Shown piece by piece: positions 18,707-28,361 of a stretch of DNA of 64,000 nt; positions within the stretch are counted from its first letter, which is position 1; every line of letters starts with the position of its first letter. The position numbers and the translations under genes were made by a program. The notes under the pieces were generated by a model. It searched no databases. It was not told where the DNA came from and saw only the letters and a program-made list of their open reading frames with translations. Origin of the DNA: Chitinophaga pinensis. GTDB lineage: Bacteria > Bacteroidota > Bacteroidia > UKL13-3. The stretch is taken from positions 32,403 through 96,402 of the forward strand of contig CAMAWM010000004.1 in the NCBI GenBank assembly GCA_945861965.1. The letters run 5' to 3'.

Positions 18707-20191
18707 ATGTTGCGGTTTATGTTTTCAAATAAAACAATTTTATTAATCATTTGTTTTGTGTTAATCAAATTTAACGCAAATGCTCAAACGGTAGAATGGG
18801 GAAATCCGCAACGACAAAAAGGAAAAACAAACTATTCTCAAATACTTGGCGAAAACTCTTCGGGAATTTTTTTGATACGATGCAGAGACAATGATTTTCA
18901 AAAAAATGTGCTGATTGAAAAATACAAAAGCAATCTAACGCTTGAAAGCGCTAAAGAAATGCCACTAACAATTCCTGGAACTATCGAAAAAGTTTTGCTT
19001 ATTGGCGATCGTGTGTTTGTTTTTTTATCTGCCAAAAATGTAAGCAGCGATAAAATTGATGTGTTGGTTCAAAAACTTGATATGAATTTAAATATTGATG
19101 GCGGATTGACAACTATTGCAAGTATCAATGAAAATCAAATTGGATATCGCAGTAATTTTTACATTAAAAACTCGAGCGACAAAAGTAAAATTGGCTTAAT
19201 GTTTTTGACAACATCGCCCGAAAAAAATCGATCCGCTTTAAATATGTTTACATACAACATCGAGCTTCAACAGATTTATGGAAAACGTTTTGAATTGAAC
19301 TACGATGACCGAGATGTATTTATTACCAATTACGATTTGGACAATTCAGGCAATAGTTTTTTACTCTTAGATTATCCAAAAGATTTAAAACGAAGAAAAG
19401 ATTTTGATCCGCGCGTGTTTTTCTTGAATGCTTACTTTCATCAAAGCGATAAAATGTTGGAATACGAATTGGGATCTGGAGAAAAATCAATAGAAGAGCT
19501 TGGCATGTGCATCAATAATTTTAATAAAGAAGTAAATGTAGTTGGATTTTTTTCGAATGAAAATAACGGAAAAATTGCTGGGTATTTTAATCTAAATATT
19601 GATATATCAAGCACAGAAATTAGAAACAAAGTGTATGATACAATTCCAATAAATATTTTTAGCAAGCAAAGTTTTATTCGAAATGGCGGCAACGATTTAA
19701 CCGATATGTTTATTAGAAAATTAGCACCACGAAGCGATGGCGGGTGCATGATGGTTGCCGAAAAATATTTTCAAACACGGCAGTCGTACACTTATTATGT
19801 AAATGGATTTGCACAAACCAACAGTCGAATAGTTTTTAATTACAACGATGTGATGTTGTTGTCGTTTAATAAAAATGGAAGCATCCAATTTTGTAACATT
19901 ATTCCAAAAGAACAACAATCTGTTAGCGATGGCGGTTATTATTCATCCATTGCGCCCGTAATTACCAACGACAATATTTATACATTATTTAATGGCGATG
20001 TAAATCAGGAAGGCGATATTATGCTCAATATGTCAAACTATGCTGGCAAATCAGAAAATAAAGTTTTAGTAAAAGCGGTAAATCAAAGTTCATTGCTGAT
20101 ACCAAGAGAAACAAAACAAACTTCGGCAAATTCAATTATAGCTTGTACTATTCGCGAGAAGCGATTTACTTTGATGCGTGTAACTTTTTAA
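18707..20191 (+). CDS. Secreted protein of unknown function
   Basis: A 494-residue protein I do not recognise. It has a signal peptide (NKTILLIICFVLIKFNANAQ) with cleavage after about residue 27, so it is periplasmic or outer-membrane associated. There is no lipobox cysteine and no C-terminal sorting domain. The body is rich in beta-strand-type alternation and Asn/Asp, and repeated phrases such as GNSFLLLDYPKD and GGCMMVAEKYF suggest a beta-propeller-like fold; that is inference only. A second in-frame ATG at 18719 (MFSNK) gives an equally good signal peptide. The next gene, a membrane protein, begins 12 bp after its stop, so the two probably form an operon. Confidence 0.7.
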   Translation: MLRFMFSNKTILLIICFVLIKFNANAQTVEWGNPQRQKGKTNYSQILGENSSGIFLIRCRDNDFQKNVLIEKYKSNLTLESAKEMPLTIPGTIEKVLLIGDRVFVFLSAKNVSSDKIDVLVQKLDMNLNIDGGLTTIASINENQIGYRSNFYIKNSSDKSKIGLMFLTTSPEKNRSALNMFTYNIELQQIYGKRFELNYDDRDVFITNYDLDNSGNSFLLLDYPKDLKRRKDFDPRVFFLNAYFHQSDKMLEYELGSGEKSIEELGMCINNFNKEVNVVGFFSNENNGKIAGYFNLNIDISSTEIRNKVYDTIPINIFSKQSFIRNGGNDLTDMFIRKLAPRSDGGCMMVAEKYFQTRQSYTYYVNGFAQTNSRIVFNYNDVMLLSFNKNGSIQFCNIIPKEQQSVSDGGYYSSIAPVITNDNIYTLFNGDVNQEGDIMLNMSNYAGKSENKVLVKAVNQSSLLIPRETKQTSANSIIACTIREKRFTLMRVTF

Positions 20192-20203
20192 AAAATATAC
20201 TCC

Positions 20204-21199
20204 TTGTTATCGCTTTTTAGACAGAACAATATTTTTGCAGCAGCAGCACTTTTTCTATTTACAATAGTAATTAGGGTGTCGCCATTTTTTTCTCCAATAC
20301 ATGTAGATTTAAATATCAATGCTCCGCTTGCTCAATTTATTTTTAATCGAGTTCAAAATTTCGACAGCTATTATTTTTTCAGCATAATTGCAGCAAGCCT
20401 ATTGGTTTTTATTCAAGCTTGGCTGATAAATTATATAACTTCTGAACACGGAATTTTATATAATGATTCGTTTTTACCAGGATTGATTTTTGTAACGCTG
20501 AATAGTTTATATCCCGATCAAATGCTGCTAACTCCGCAACTGTTGGCTAATACTTTTATCATTCTACTTTTCCAACGTTTGTGCAGATTGTACGAATCAG
20601 AAAAACCACTTTACATTGTTTTAGATTCGGGCTTGTACTTGGGCTTGGCGTCTATGTTTAATTACGATTTGTTGGTGTATTTACCTTTTATTTTGATTAG
20701 TGTTATTGTGATGACATCATTTAATCTTCGATATCTTGCAGTTGCAGTTTTAGGAATATTAATTCCTATTTATTTTACCGCCATTATTTTTTTTCTAAGA
20801 GATAACTTCAATGAATTGCTTTTGATGTTGGAAAAAAGTTTCAATCGTCAATACGTTCCAAATTTAAAAATAAATTTTTCGCAAGTATTTCCTTGGTTAA
20901 TTTTAGCACCAATTGTGTTGTTCTCGACAATAAATATGCAATTAAAATATTTTAAAAATCGTGTTAAAACAAGAAGAATATTACTTGATATTGGGTTGAT
21001 GTTTTTGTTTTCGTTGTTAGTCGTAAGCATCGAAGACCGCAATTTTATTTTTGCTGTAACCTATTTAAGCGCGCCTTTATCTATTGTTGTGGCTTATTAT
21101 TTTCTAAGTCCAAAACATCTAATACTTAAAGAAATATTTTATTTGCTTTTAGTAGCTTCGGCTTTCTATTATCAATATTTCGCACCTTTGTTTTCATAA
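20204..21199 (+). CDS. Polytopic membrane protein, probably DUF6427 family
   Basis: A 331-residue inner-membrane protein with about nine hydrophobic helices and the N-terminus MLSLFRQNNIFAAAALFLFT. This resembles a Bacteroidota-specific family (DUF6427) of unknown function. The match rests on my memory of its pattern (FRxNN start, alternating helices, NSLYPDQMLLTPQLLAN in the middle), so it is tentative. Translation must begin at TTG 20204 because no ATG lies near the start. It follows the secreted protein gene by 12 bp. No catalytic motif is visible. Confidence 0.72.
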   Translation: MLSLFRQNNIFAAAALFLFTIVIRVSPFFSPIHVDLNINAPLAQFIFNRVQNFDSYYFFSIIAASLLVFIQAWLINYITSEHGILYNDSFLPGLIFVTLNSLYPDQMLLTPQLLANTFIILLFQRLCRLYESEKPLYIVLDSGLYLGLASMFNYDLLVYLPFILISVIVMTSFNLRYLAVAVLGILIPIYFTAIIFFLRDNFNELLLMLEKSFNRQYVPNLKINFSQVFPWLILAPIVLFSTINMQLKYFKNRVKTRRILLDIGLMFLFSLLVVSIEDRNFIFAVTYLSAPLSIVVAYYFLSPKHLILKEIFYLLLVASAFYYQYFAPLFS

Positions 21200-21215
21200 G
21201 TTTTTTTTGAACAAA

Positions 21216-22430
21216 TTAGTTTCCAATTGCTGCTATTCCTGGCAATTCTTTTCCTTCAAAAAACTCGAGCAAAGCTCCTCCTCCAGTGCTTACATAACTC
21301 ACTTTGTTTTCAAAACCAAATTTTGCAATAGCTGCGGCACTATCTCCTCCGCCAATTAAGCTAAATGCACCTAATTCGGTTGCATCGGCAATTGCTTGCG
21401 CTACGGCTTTGGTTCCTGACTGAAAACTCTCCATTTCAAAAACTCCCATTGGACCGTTCCACAAAATAGTTTTCGATTCCATAATTGTTTTGCAATATTC
21501 TTTTTCGGCTTCTGGACCTATGTCTAAACCCATCCATCCCTTTTCAATATTTTTATTATCGCAGATTTTTTTGTTTGCATCGTTATCAAATTTATCTGCA
21601 ACAACACTATCAATTGGCAACAAAAGTTTTACGTTTTTAGTTTCTGCTTTTTTCAAAAGTTCTAAGCATAATTCCAATCTATCTTCTTCACAAAGCGATG
21701 ATCCAATTTCAAAGCCTTGAGCTTTTAAAAAAGTATACGCCATTCCACCGCCAATAATTATTGTATCAACTGTGTTTATCAAATTTTCAATAATTAATAA
21801 TTTATCAGAAACTTTTGCGCCACCAGTAATTGCGGTAAAAGGGCGAGCTGCATTTTTCATTACTTTTTGAGCATTCGCAATTTCTCTTTCCATTACATAT
21901 CCAAAACATTTTGCAACCGGAAAAAACTGAGCAACAACTGCCGTACTTGCATGAGCCCTGTGCGCTGTTCCAAAAGCATCGTTTACATATATATCGCCAT
22001 GTTGCGATAGTTTTTGTGCAAATGCTACTTCGCCTTTTACTTCTTCCTTATAAAAGCGTAAATTTTCTAGCAACAATACTTCGCCACTTTTTAATGTTGA
22101 TGACATTTCAATTGCTTGATCGTTGATACAATCGTTTGCGAATTTTACATCCATTCCAAGCAAACCCGATAAAGTATTCAATGTACTTTTTAAAGTAAAT
22201 TTTTCAATGTCAATCGTTCCATCTTCATTTAATTTTTTCAATGGCCTACCTAAATGTGACATCAAAACACATGAACCGCCATCACTCAATATTTTTTTTA
22301 TTGTAGGAATTGCCGCTCTTATTCTGGCATCGTCTGTTACTTGCAACGTTTTTTTATCAAGCGGCACATTAAAATCCACTCTTATTAATGCCCTTTTTCC
22401 TAAGAAATTTATAGTATCTAGCGTTTTCAT
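21216..22430 (-). CDS. pgk: Phosphoglycerate kinase
   Basis: Transfers phosphate from 1,3-bisphosphoglycerate to ADP in glycolysis; cytoplasmic. I place the start at ATG 22430 (404 residues, MKTLDTINFLGKRALIRVDF), the canonical N-terminus, rather than ten codons earlier. The signatures are complete: RVDFNVPL, MSHLGRP, LLLENLRFYKEE, VNDAFGTAHRAHAS, GGAKVSDKL (hinge and nucleotide site), NGPMGVFE and GGGDSAAA. Length is normal. It is single, convergent with the membrane-protein gene (16 bp apart) and divergent from the secreted esterase gene. Other glycolytic genes are not in the window. Confidence 0.97.
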   Translation of the reverse strand: MKTLDTINFLGKRALIRVDFNVPLDKKTLQVTDDARIRAAIPTIKKILSDGGSCVLMSHLGRPLKKLNEDGTIDIEKFTLKSTLNTLSGLLGMDVKFANDCINDQAIEMSSTLKSGEVLLLENLRFYKEEVKGEVAFAQKLSQHGDIYVNDAFGTAHRAHASTAVVAQFFPVAKCFGYVMEREIANAQKVMKNAARPFTAITGGAKVSDKLLIIENLINTVDTIIIGGGMAYTFLKAQGFEIGSSLCEEDRLELCLELLKKAETKNVKLLLPIDSVVADKFDNDANKKICDNKNIEKGWMGLDIGPEAEKEYCKTIMESKTILWNGPMGVFEMESFQSGTKAVAQAIADATELGAFSLIGGGDSAAAIAKFGFENKVSYVSTGGGALLEFFEGKELPGIAAIGN

Positions 22431-22549
22431 TTGTTTTATTTTAAACTCGTTTTTTGGCAAAAATATGTATTAATAACAAATCAATTTTTGATTTTTGTTT
22501 TTAAAACAAATTTTAAATGTAAAATTGCTTATTAATAAATGTATCACAT

Positions 22550-23779
22550 ATGAGAAGCAAACAAATCATTCTACTATTCTTACTTCTAATTTGTATTTTT
22601 TTAAATGCAAATGCACAACGATACTTAAACAAAATATTCGATAGTGTAACCGTTGAATCGTCTGTTATATATGGAATGAATAAAAATGTTAACGGCATTA
22701 TGGATACTTTGCCAATGGCTATTTATCAGCCCAAAAACGATACAGCAACAAAACGGCCATTGATAATATTGGCACACGGGGGATTTTTTTTAGGTGGTTC
22801 ATATCTCGCGTCTGATGTAAGTTATTTATGTAATGAATTTGCACTTCGAGGTTATGTTTGCGTAAGTATCGAATACAGGGTTGGAATTGGATTATCAGGA
22901 CATAGCATTCAATACGAATATGCAAATGCTGCATGGCGTGCAACACAAGATTTCAAAGCTGCTGTGCGATTTTTTAGAAAAGATTTAGCAACAAACAATC
23001 TCTATAAAATTGACGAAAAATTTATTTATGCTGGTGGAGTTTCTGCAGGTGCAATTTCAGCATTGCATTTGGCTTTTTGTGATTTGCCCGAAGAAGTTGC
23101 TACTAACTTAGAAATTGACACCCTTGCAAATGGAGGTATTGAGGGCAATACAGGAAATTCCGGATATGCATCTAAAGTTCGTGGCGTGTTAAGTCTTTCG
23201 GGTGCAATTTCGGATGTTAGGTGGATGAATAACAATAAAAACGTTTCGCTTTTTTTGATGCATGGAAGCAACGATGCTACAGTTCCATACGGCACAAATT
23301 ACTATATTTTATTTGGACAAAAAATAGCTTTGCTTCAAGGTGGATTCAGTACCGATTCTGCAGCAAAAATAAATGGAATGCGAAGTACATTTTATCCTTT
23401 TTATGGAGCTGGACATGTTCCGTTTAGCGCATTAGATAATACCGGCAAAAAATACATGGATACAACCGAAACGCAGATGTGTCTTTTTTTATTTAACGAT
23501 TTAAATCGTTCAACTTTTGCAGTAAATGAATATTCAAATGATTTAAAAGATTTTGTTAAAATTTATCCTATTCCTTCAAGCGAAACTATTTTTATTGAAA
23601 TTGGAAAAGGGAAAAAATCAAAAATTAAATTAGTTGATTTTACAGGAAAAGTTGTCCGTTATTTTGAAGCAGAAAGCAATTTTTTAAAAATAGAAAAAAA
23701 TGAACTTAGTTCAGGAATTTATTTTTTGAATATTAAGAATGAATACGGTTCGTTTGCTAGTAAAGTTGTGTTTGATTAA
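22550..23779 (+). CDS. Secreted alpha/beta-hydrolase (carboxylesterase-like) with type IX sorting domain
   Basis: A 409-residue extracellular enzyme. The signal peptide runs to about residue 22 (NANAQ). The hydrolase domain (about 40-320) has the oxyanion motif HGGFFLGG (76-83), the nucleophile elbow GVSAG (S165), a likely acid in HGSNDATVPYG and a likely histidine in GAGHVPFS, so the full triad is present. The last 75 or so residues are a type A T9SS sorting domain: KIYPIPSSETIFIEI, LVDFTGKVV and LSSGIYFLNIKN. It would therefore be exported through the PorV-dependent system and anchored or released outside the cell. Substrate unknown (an ester or short peptide is likely). Divergent from pgk. 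Confidence 0.88.
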   Translation: MRSKQIILLFLLLICIFLNANAQRYLNKIFDSVTVESSVIYGMNKNVNGIMDTLPMAIYQPKNDTATKRPLIILAHGGFFLGGSYLASDVSYLCNEFALRGYVCVSIEYRVGIGLSGHSIQYEYANAAWRATQDFKAAVRFFRKDLATNNLYKIDEKFIYAGGVSAGAISALHLAFCDLPEEVATNLEIDTLANGGIEGNTGNSGYASKVRGVLSLSGAISDVRWMNNNKNVSLFLMHGSNDATVPYGTNYYILFGQKIALLQGGFSTDSAAKINGMRSTFYPFYGAGHVPFSALDNTGKKYMDTTETQMCLFLFNDLNRSTFAVNEYSNDLKDFVKIYPIPSSETIFIEIGKGKKSKIKLVDFTGKVVRYFEAESNFLKIEKNELSSGIYFLNIKNEYGSFASKVVFD

Positions 23780-23784
23780 TAAAA

Positions 23785-25080
23785 TCAAAACACATTCAAC
23801 AAAGCTTCTAAATGCATGCCACGAGAGCCTTTAACAAATATATTTTTATGTTGAATTGGCTTTGATTTTAAATACACCATCAATTCATTTGTTGTATTAA
23901 AACACATAAAATTATTTTTTGTTTTATAGAATTCTTCACCAATCAAAAAAACATTTTCTAATTTCAATTTTTCGCACAATTCAACAATTGCTTGGTGTTC
24001 TTGCTCAGCAAATTTTCCCAATTCAAACATATCGCCAAGTACTATTATTTTATCTTCGAATGACATTGCTGAGAAATTTAGTAGTGACGCTTCCACACTG
24101 CTTGGATTTGCATTGTAAGCATCCAAATAAATTGTATTGTTTTTTGTTTTTACTATTTGCGAACGATTGTTTTTCGGTTCGTAAGTTTCGATTCCCAATT
24201 TAATCTCTTCTTCGCTTAAACCAAAAAACAATCCAAATGAAACAGCAGCCATTATGTTATCAAAATTATAATCACCACTAAGCGTACTACTCATTTCTAC
24301 TTGCAAATTGCAAATTGCGAATTTAATTTGAGGCCTTAATTTTCGAGCAAAACCAATATAATCTGCTTTAGTTTCTTGCTCATCAAAATTTGCAGCATAT
24401 GTTTTTTTGTTTTCCAATCCGGATGCCATATTCATTAACAAATTATCGTGTGCATTAACAAATGCAATGCCTTTATTTTCCGATAAATAATCATACAATT
24501 CTTTGTTCGATTTTATAACACCTTCAATATCGCCAAAACCTTCGAGATGATCTTTTCCATTGTTTGTTACAATTCCAAAATTGGGTAATGCAATGCTGCA
24601 TAAAAATTCATTTTCGCCACAATGGTTTGCTCCCATTTCAATTATTGCCATTTCGTGTTGAGCAGAAATTTGTAAAATAGTTAATGGCAAGCCAATGTGA
24701 TTATTCAAATTCCCTGACGTACTTAGCACTTTGTATTTTGCTCTTAATACAGATGTCATCAATTCTTTAGTGGTAGTCTTTCCATTGCTCCCAGCTATTG
24801 CAATCACTGGTATTTTTAATTGCAATCTATGATGTGCGGCTAATTGTTGCAAAGATTTTAATGTATCATCAACTACTATAAATTGATTGTCTAGTTTAAA
24901 ATTTTCATCGTCAATTACAGAGAATTTTGCGCCATTTTTTAAAGCTTCATCAGCAAATTTATTTGCATTGAAATTTTGTCCTTTTAAAGCAAAAAAAATA
25001 GAGTCAGGTTTTATATTTCGAGTATCCGTACTGATATTGGGATATTGTTTAAATAGTTGGTATAGTTCTTCTGTATTCAT
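23785..25080 (-). CDS. murF: UDP-N-acetylmuramoyl-tripeptide--D-alanyl-D-alanine ligase
   Basis: Adds D-Ala-D-Ala to the UDP-MurNAc tripeptide, the last cytoplasmic step of the peptidoglycan peptide. 431 residues from ATG 25080; a TTG one codon upstream is less likely. Mur ligase features are the P-loop GSNGKTT at 97-103, EMGANHCGENEFL, FGIVTNNGKDHLEGF, LSGDYNFDNIMAA and DAYNANPSSVEAS, the MurF-specific stretch. The C-terminal domain has VLGDMFELG. Convergent with the secreted esterase gene, with only 5 bp between stops. It is not in a large division cluster here. Confidence 0.95.
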   Translation of the reverse strand: MNTEELYQLFKQYPNISTDTRNIKPDSIFFALKGQNFNANKFADEALKNGAKFSVIDDENFKLDNQFIVVDDTLKSLQQLAAHHRLQLKIPVIAIAGSNGKTTTKELMTSVLRAKYKVLSTSGNLNNHIGLPLTILQISAQHEMAIIEMGANHCGENEFLCSIALPNFGIVTNNGKDHLEGFGDIEGVIKSNKELYDYLSENKGIAFVNAHDNLLMNMASGLENKKTYAANFDEQETKADYIGFARKLRPQIKFAICNLQVEMSSTLSGDYNFDNIMAAVSFGLFFGLSEEEIKLGIETYEPKNNRSQIVKTKNNTIYLDAYNANPSSVEASLLNFSAMSFEDKIIVLGDMFELGKFAEQEHQAIVELCEKLKLENVFLIGEEFYKTKNNFMCFNTTNELMVYLKSKPIQHKNIFVKGSRGMHLEALLNVF

Positions 25081-25152
25081 CAATTTTGATAAAATATTAA
25101 GTTTCGCTTAAACTTTCTTTGTTTAGATTTGTTTGAGCAAATCAAAAAAATA

Positions 25153-27477
25153 ATGCGCAGAATATTTCAGTCTTTTATTGCACTTGTGTTTACAACTTCA
25201 ATTTTATCTGCACAATCTCCAATTGAATTCAGTTTTTCAAATACAGTTAAATTTTTAAAATCAAATTCTACAGACACTCTGCTTTTCCCCTTTGTTGGCG
25301 GCTTGAATGCGCCTCAATTCAACAACATAGATTTGGATAGAGATGGCAAAAAAGATTTGTTTGTTTTTGATCGTGCTGGACATAAACATTTTACTTTTTT
25401 ATGGAAAAACAATAGATGGGAATACGCACCTCAATTTGAACAAATGTTTCCTCGAATGTATAAATGGGTTTTTTTACGCGATTACAATTGCGATGGCGAA
25501 TTGGATATTTTTTCTGAAGTTGATCAACAATCAAAACCCGAACCCGATAAATTTATTTACAATCAAGGAATTCGAGTACTTAAAAATGAATTTTTAACAA
25601 ACGGAAAACTTTCTTTTCGTCAATATCAAAATCAAATTTGGGATACAGGATATTTATTAAATCCACCATCGCCAATTAATTATACAAGTAGCGATTTAGG
25701 TGTAATTGAAGATTTGGACAACGATGGAGATATTGATATTTTAAGAATTCCTTCAGGTGACAATACGGTTGATTTGTTTGAAAATGTCCGCAATTTGAAA
25801 GGATACTCATGCGATTCGTTAACCTATTTTTTACGTGCCCAAGGTTGGGGATATATGTATTATAAAATAGTAAAACACGAATGGGGATTGGCTGACTTGG
25901 GTGCAGGCTTGATAAAAAATTACCTGTGCAAAGGTGCGCACGGTGGAAACACAATGGCTGTGTATGATATGGATGGAGATGGAGATAAAGATTTATTGTA
26001 TGGCGATGTAGCATACCCCAATTTAATTTATCTAAAAAACGGGAAAGAACTTTGCGCTACTGGTTGTAAAAAAGATACAATAATTTTTCAAGATACAGTT
26101 TTCCCTCGCGGAACATTTGTCCCAAATGATTTTACATGGCCATCGGCATATTTTTTTGATGCCGATGCTGATGGAATATCAGATTTAGTAATTGCGCCTA
26201 ATGATCCTGTTGCATCAAAAAATTTAAATCAAGTTAATTTATTTAAGAATAATCCTGTTGCAGGTGCTGCGAATTTTTCATGGGTAAAAGAAAATTTTTT
26301 ACAAGATGAAATGATTGATTTAGGAGGGCAAGCCAAACCTGTTTTTGTTGATATTGATAACGATGGAGATGAAGATTTAATAACTGCAACAAGCGGGAAT
26401 TTTTTGTTTTCAATGAATAGCAAAGACAGACTTGTGCTGTATAAAAATATAAACACAAAGTCAAATCCAGTCTTTCAACTTGCGGACACTAATTTTTTAA
26501 ATATCAGTGCTGGGCAAGGATCTGGTTTTTTTGATATTCACCCAAGTTTTGGAGATTTGACAGGCGATGGAAAAAAAGATTTACTAATTGGCGATTTTAA
26601 TGGATACATTCATTTTTATGAAAATACATCTGTTGGAAACACAATTAGTTTTTCAAAACAAAGCGATGATTACTTTTCGATATTTTGTGGTGTAAATGCA
26701 AAACCACAAATAATTGATTTAAACAAAGACGGAAAATCCGATTTGGTAATTGGGCGTAAAAACGGAACGCTAGCTTATTACGAAAACAATGGAACAACAA
26801 GCAATGCAAATTTCACTTCGGCACCAACAATTGATTCGCTTGGTGGAGTTGATGTAAGCGAAGTATTTTTTTCTGGTGGCCAATATATTCCAGGTGGAAA
26901 TGGGTACAGTTCGCCATTTATTTACGATATAAACAAAGATGGAAATTACGAAATGTTGGTTGGAAGCAATAACACTGGAATTCATTTTTATTTAGGCGTA
27001 AACCCAATTAAAGGGCAAAAATTTTCTTTGCATCGAAAAGTGCTAAAAGATAATTTGACACTTGATGCCGACAGCATAAATCAAGGGTATTTTACAAATA
27101 TTGCATTGGCGAATTTAGATTCAGATTCAATTCCTGATTTAATGATTGGCAATTCAAGGGGTGGTTTACGGTTTTATAAAACAGCAATTACAGGAAGTTT
27201 AGATGGATTGCCTCATGTAGTAGCACCAAAAATAAATTTTACAGTGTATCCAAATCCGGCAGAAAATATTTTAAACATTAGTTTAGAAAACTTGAATGAA
27301 TCAGTAAATTTTTCTATAATTAATATATTGGGAGTTGAATTAACTTCGGGAAAATTAAAAAAATCAGAACGCAATTCAAGATTAAATATTTCTGAATTTC
27401 CGCAAGGAATTTATTTTATAAAAATTTTTAACGACTTCGGAATTACTACTTCGAAATCATTTATAATCTCAAGGTAA
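25153..27477 (+). CDS. Secreted FG-GAP/VCBS repeat protein with type IX sorting domain
   Basis: A surface or secreted protein of 774 residues from ATG 25153; a TTG at 25129 is a poorer start. The signal peptide ends near LSAQ. It is built of repeats, each carrying a calcium-binding loop of the DxDxDGxxD type. I count about ten: DLDRDGKKD, DYNCDGELD, DLDNDGDID, DMDGDGDKD, DADADGISD, DIDNDGDED, DLTGDGKKD, DLNKDGKSD, DINKDGNYE and the degenerate NLDSDSIPD. This is the FG-GAP/VCBS beta-propeller pattern. The C-terminus is a T9SS sorting domain (VYPNPAENILNIS, FPQGIYFIKIF). A role in adhesion or matrix binding is plausible but not shown. Confidence 0.88.
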   Translation: MRRIFQSFIALVFTTSILSAQSPIEFSFSNTVKFLKSNSTDTLLFPFVGGLNAPQFNNIDLDRDGKKDLFVFDRAGHKHFTFLWKNNRWEYAPQFEQMFPRMYKWVFLRDYNCDGELDIFSEVDQQSKPEPDKFIYNQGIRVLKNEFLTNGKLSFRQYQNQIWDTGYLLNPPSPINYTSSDLGVIEDLDNDGDIDILRIPSGDNTVDLFENVRNLKGYSCDSLTYFLRAQGWGYMYYKIVKHEWGLADLGAGLIKNYLCKGAHGGNTMAVYDMDGDGDKDLLYGDVAYPNLIYLKNGKELCATGCKKDTIIFQDTVFPRGTFVPNDFTWPSAYFFDADADGISDLVIAPNDPVASKNLNQVNLFKNNPVAGAANFSWVKENFLQDEMIDLGGQAKPVFVDIDNDGDEDLITATSGNFLFSMNSKDRLVLYKNINTKSNPVFQLADTNFLNISAGQGSGFFDIHPSFGDLTGDGKKDLLIGDFNGYIHFYENTSVGNTISFSKQSDDYFSIFCGVNAKPQIIDLNKDGKSDLVIGRKNGTLAYYENNGTTSNANFTSAPTIDSLGGVDVSEVFFSGGQYIPGGNGYSSPFIYDINKDGNYEMLVGSNNTGIHFYLGVNPIKGQKFSLHRKVLKDNLTLDADSINQGYFTNIALANLDSDSIPDLMIGNSRGGLRFYKTAITGSLDGLPHVVAPKINFTVYPNPAENILNISLENLNESVNFSIINILGVELTSGKLKKSERNSRLNISEFPQGIYFIKIFNDFGITTSKSFIISR

Positions 27478-27570
27478 TTTCATTTCTATTTAAAATTGGA
27501 TTATCATTGCCAGTAACAAAAAACGAAGATTTATTTCAAACTATTTTATTAAGAATTTGCTTTAAAAACA

Positions 27571-28359
27571 ATGACTGAATTTAAGGTTAAAACATTAGCA
27601 GATATGTTGGCTTCAGGCGAAGAGGCAGAAATACTTTTTTGGGTGGGTTGTGCAGGAAGTTTTGATGAACGTGCACAGAAAATAACAAAAGCCGTTGCTA
27701 AAATTTTGCATCACGCCAATATAAAATTTGCAATATTAGGCGCAGAAGAAGCATGCACAGGAGATCCAGCCAAGCGTGCCGGAAATGAATTTTTATTTCA
27801 GATGCTTGCAATGCAAAATATTAATACGCTGAATGGATATAATGTTAAAAAAATCGTTACCGCTTGCCCTCATTGTTTCAATACTTTATTAAATGAATAT
27901 CCCGAATTAGGAGGGAACTACGAAGTTGTTCATCATACAACTTTGATCAATCAATTGTTAGAAGACGGCAAAATTAAAATTGATGGCGGCTCATTTAAAG
28001 GGAGACGAATTACATACCATGATTCGTGTTATCTTGGAAGAGCAAATAATATTTACGAAGCGCCAAGACAAGTTATTGAAAAATTAGATGCTGAATTTGC
28101 AGAAATGAAACGCAGCAAAGCAAATGGTTTGTGTTGTGGTGCTGGTGGTGCGCAGATGTTTAAAGATGCTGAAAATGGCACTAAGGAAATTAACATTGAA
28201 CGCACTGAGGATTTAATTGAAACCAAATCAGAACTAGTAATTACTGCATGCCCATTTTGCATGACCATGTTGCGCGATGGAATAAAACATCAAAATAAAG
28301 AAGAAGAAATTCAAGCGTTGGATTTAGCCGAAGCAGTTGCAAATGCTATGGATTTGTAA
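27571..28359 (+). CDS. Iron-sulfur protein with two CCG (cysteine-rich) domains
   Basis: A 262-residue cytoplasmic protein of the GlpC/LutA/HdrB-like cysteine-rich family. Two CCG units are visible. The first has GCAGS (C27), a cysteine at 62 and TACPHCFNTL (C99, C102). The second has HDSCYLGR, LCCGAGGAQM and TACPFCMTML. Each CCG unit can hold a non-cubane 4Fe-4S cluster or a quinone or disulfide site. Relatives act as electron-transfer subunits of lactate, glycolate and glycerol-3-phosphate oxidation or of heterodisulfide-like reductases. The usual partner with 4Fe-4S ferredoxin motifs is not adjacent. It is followed after 2 bp by an outer-membrane barrel gene. Confidence 0.88.
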   Translation: MTEFKVKTLADMLASGEEAEILFWVGCAGSFDERAQKITKAVAKILHHANIKFAILGAEEACTGDPAKRAGNEFLFQMLAMQNINTLNGYNVKKIVTACPHCFNTLLNEYPELGGNYEVVHHTTLINQLLEDGKIKIDGGSFKGRRITYHDSCYLGRANNIYEAPRQVIEKLDAEFAEMKRSKANGLCCGAGGAQMFKDAENGTKEINIERTEDLIETKSELVITACPFCMTMLRDGIKHQNKEEEIQALDLAEAVANAMDL

Positions 28360-28361
28360 AA

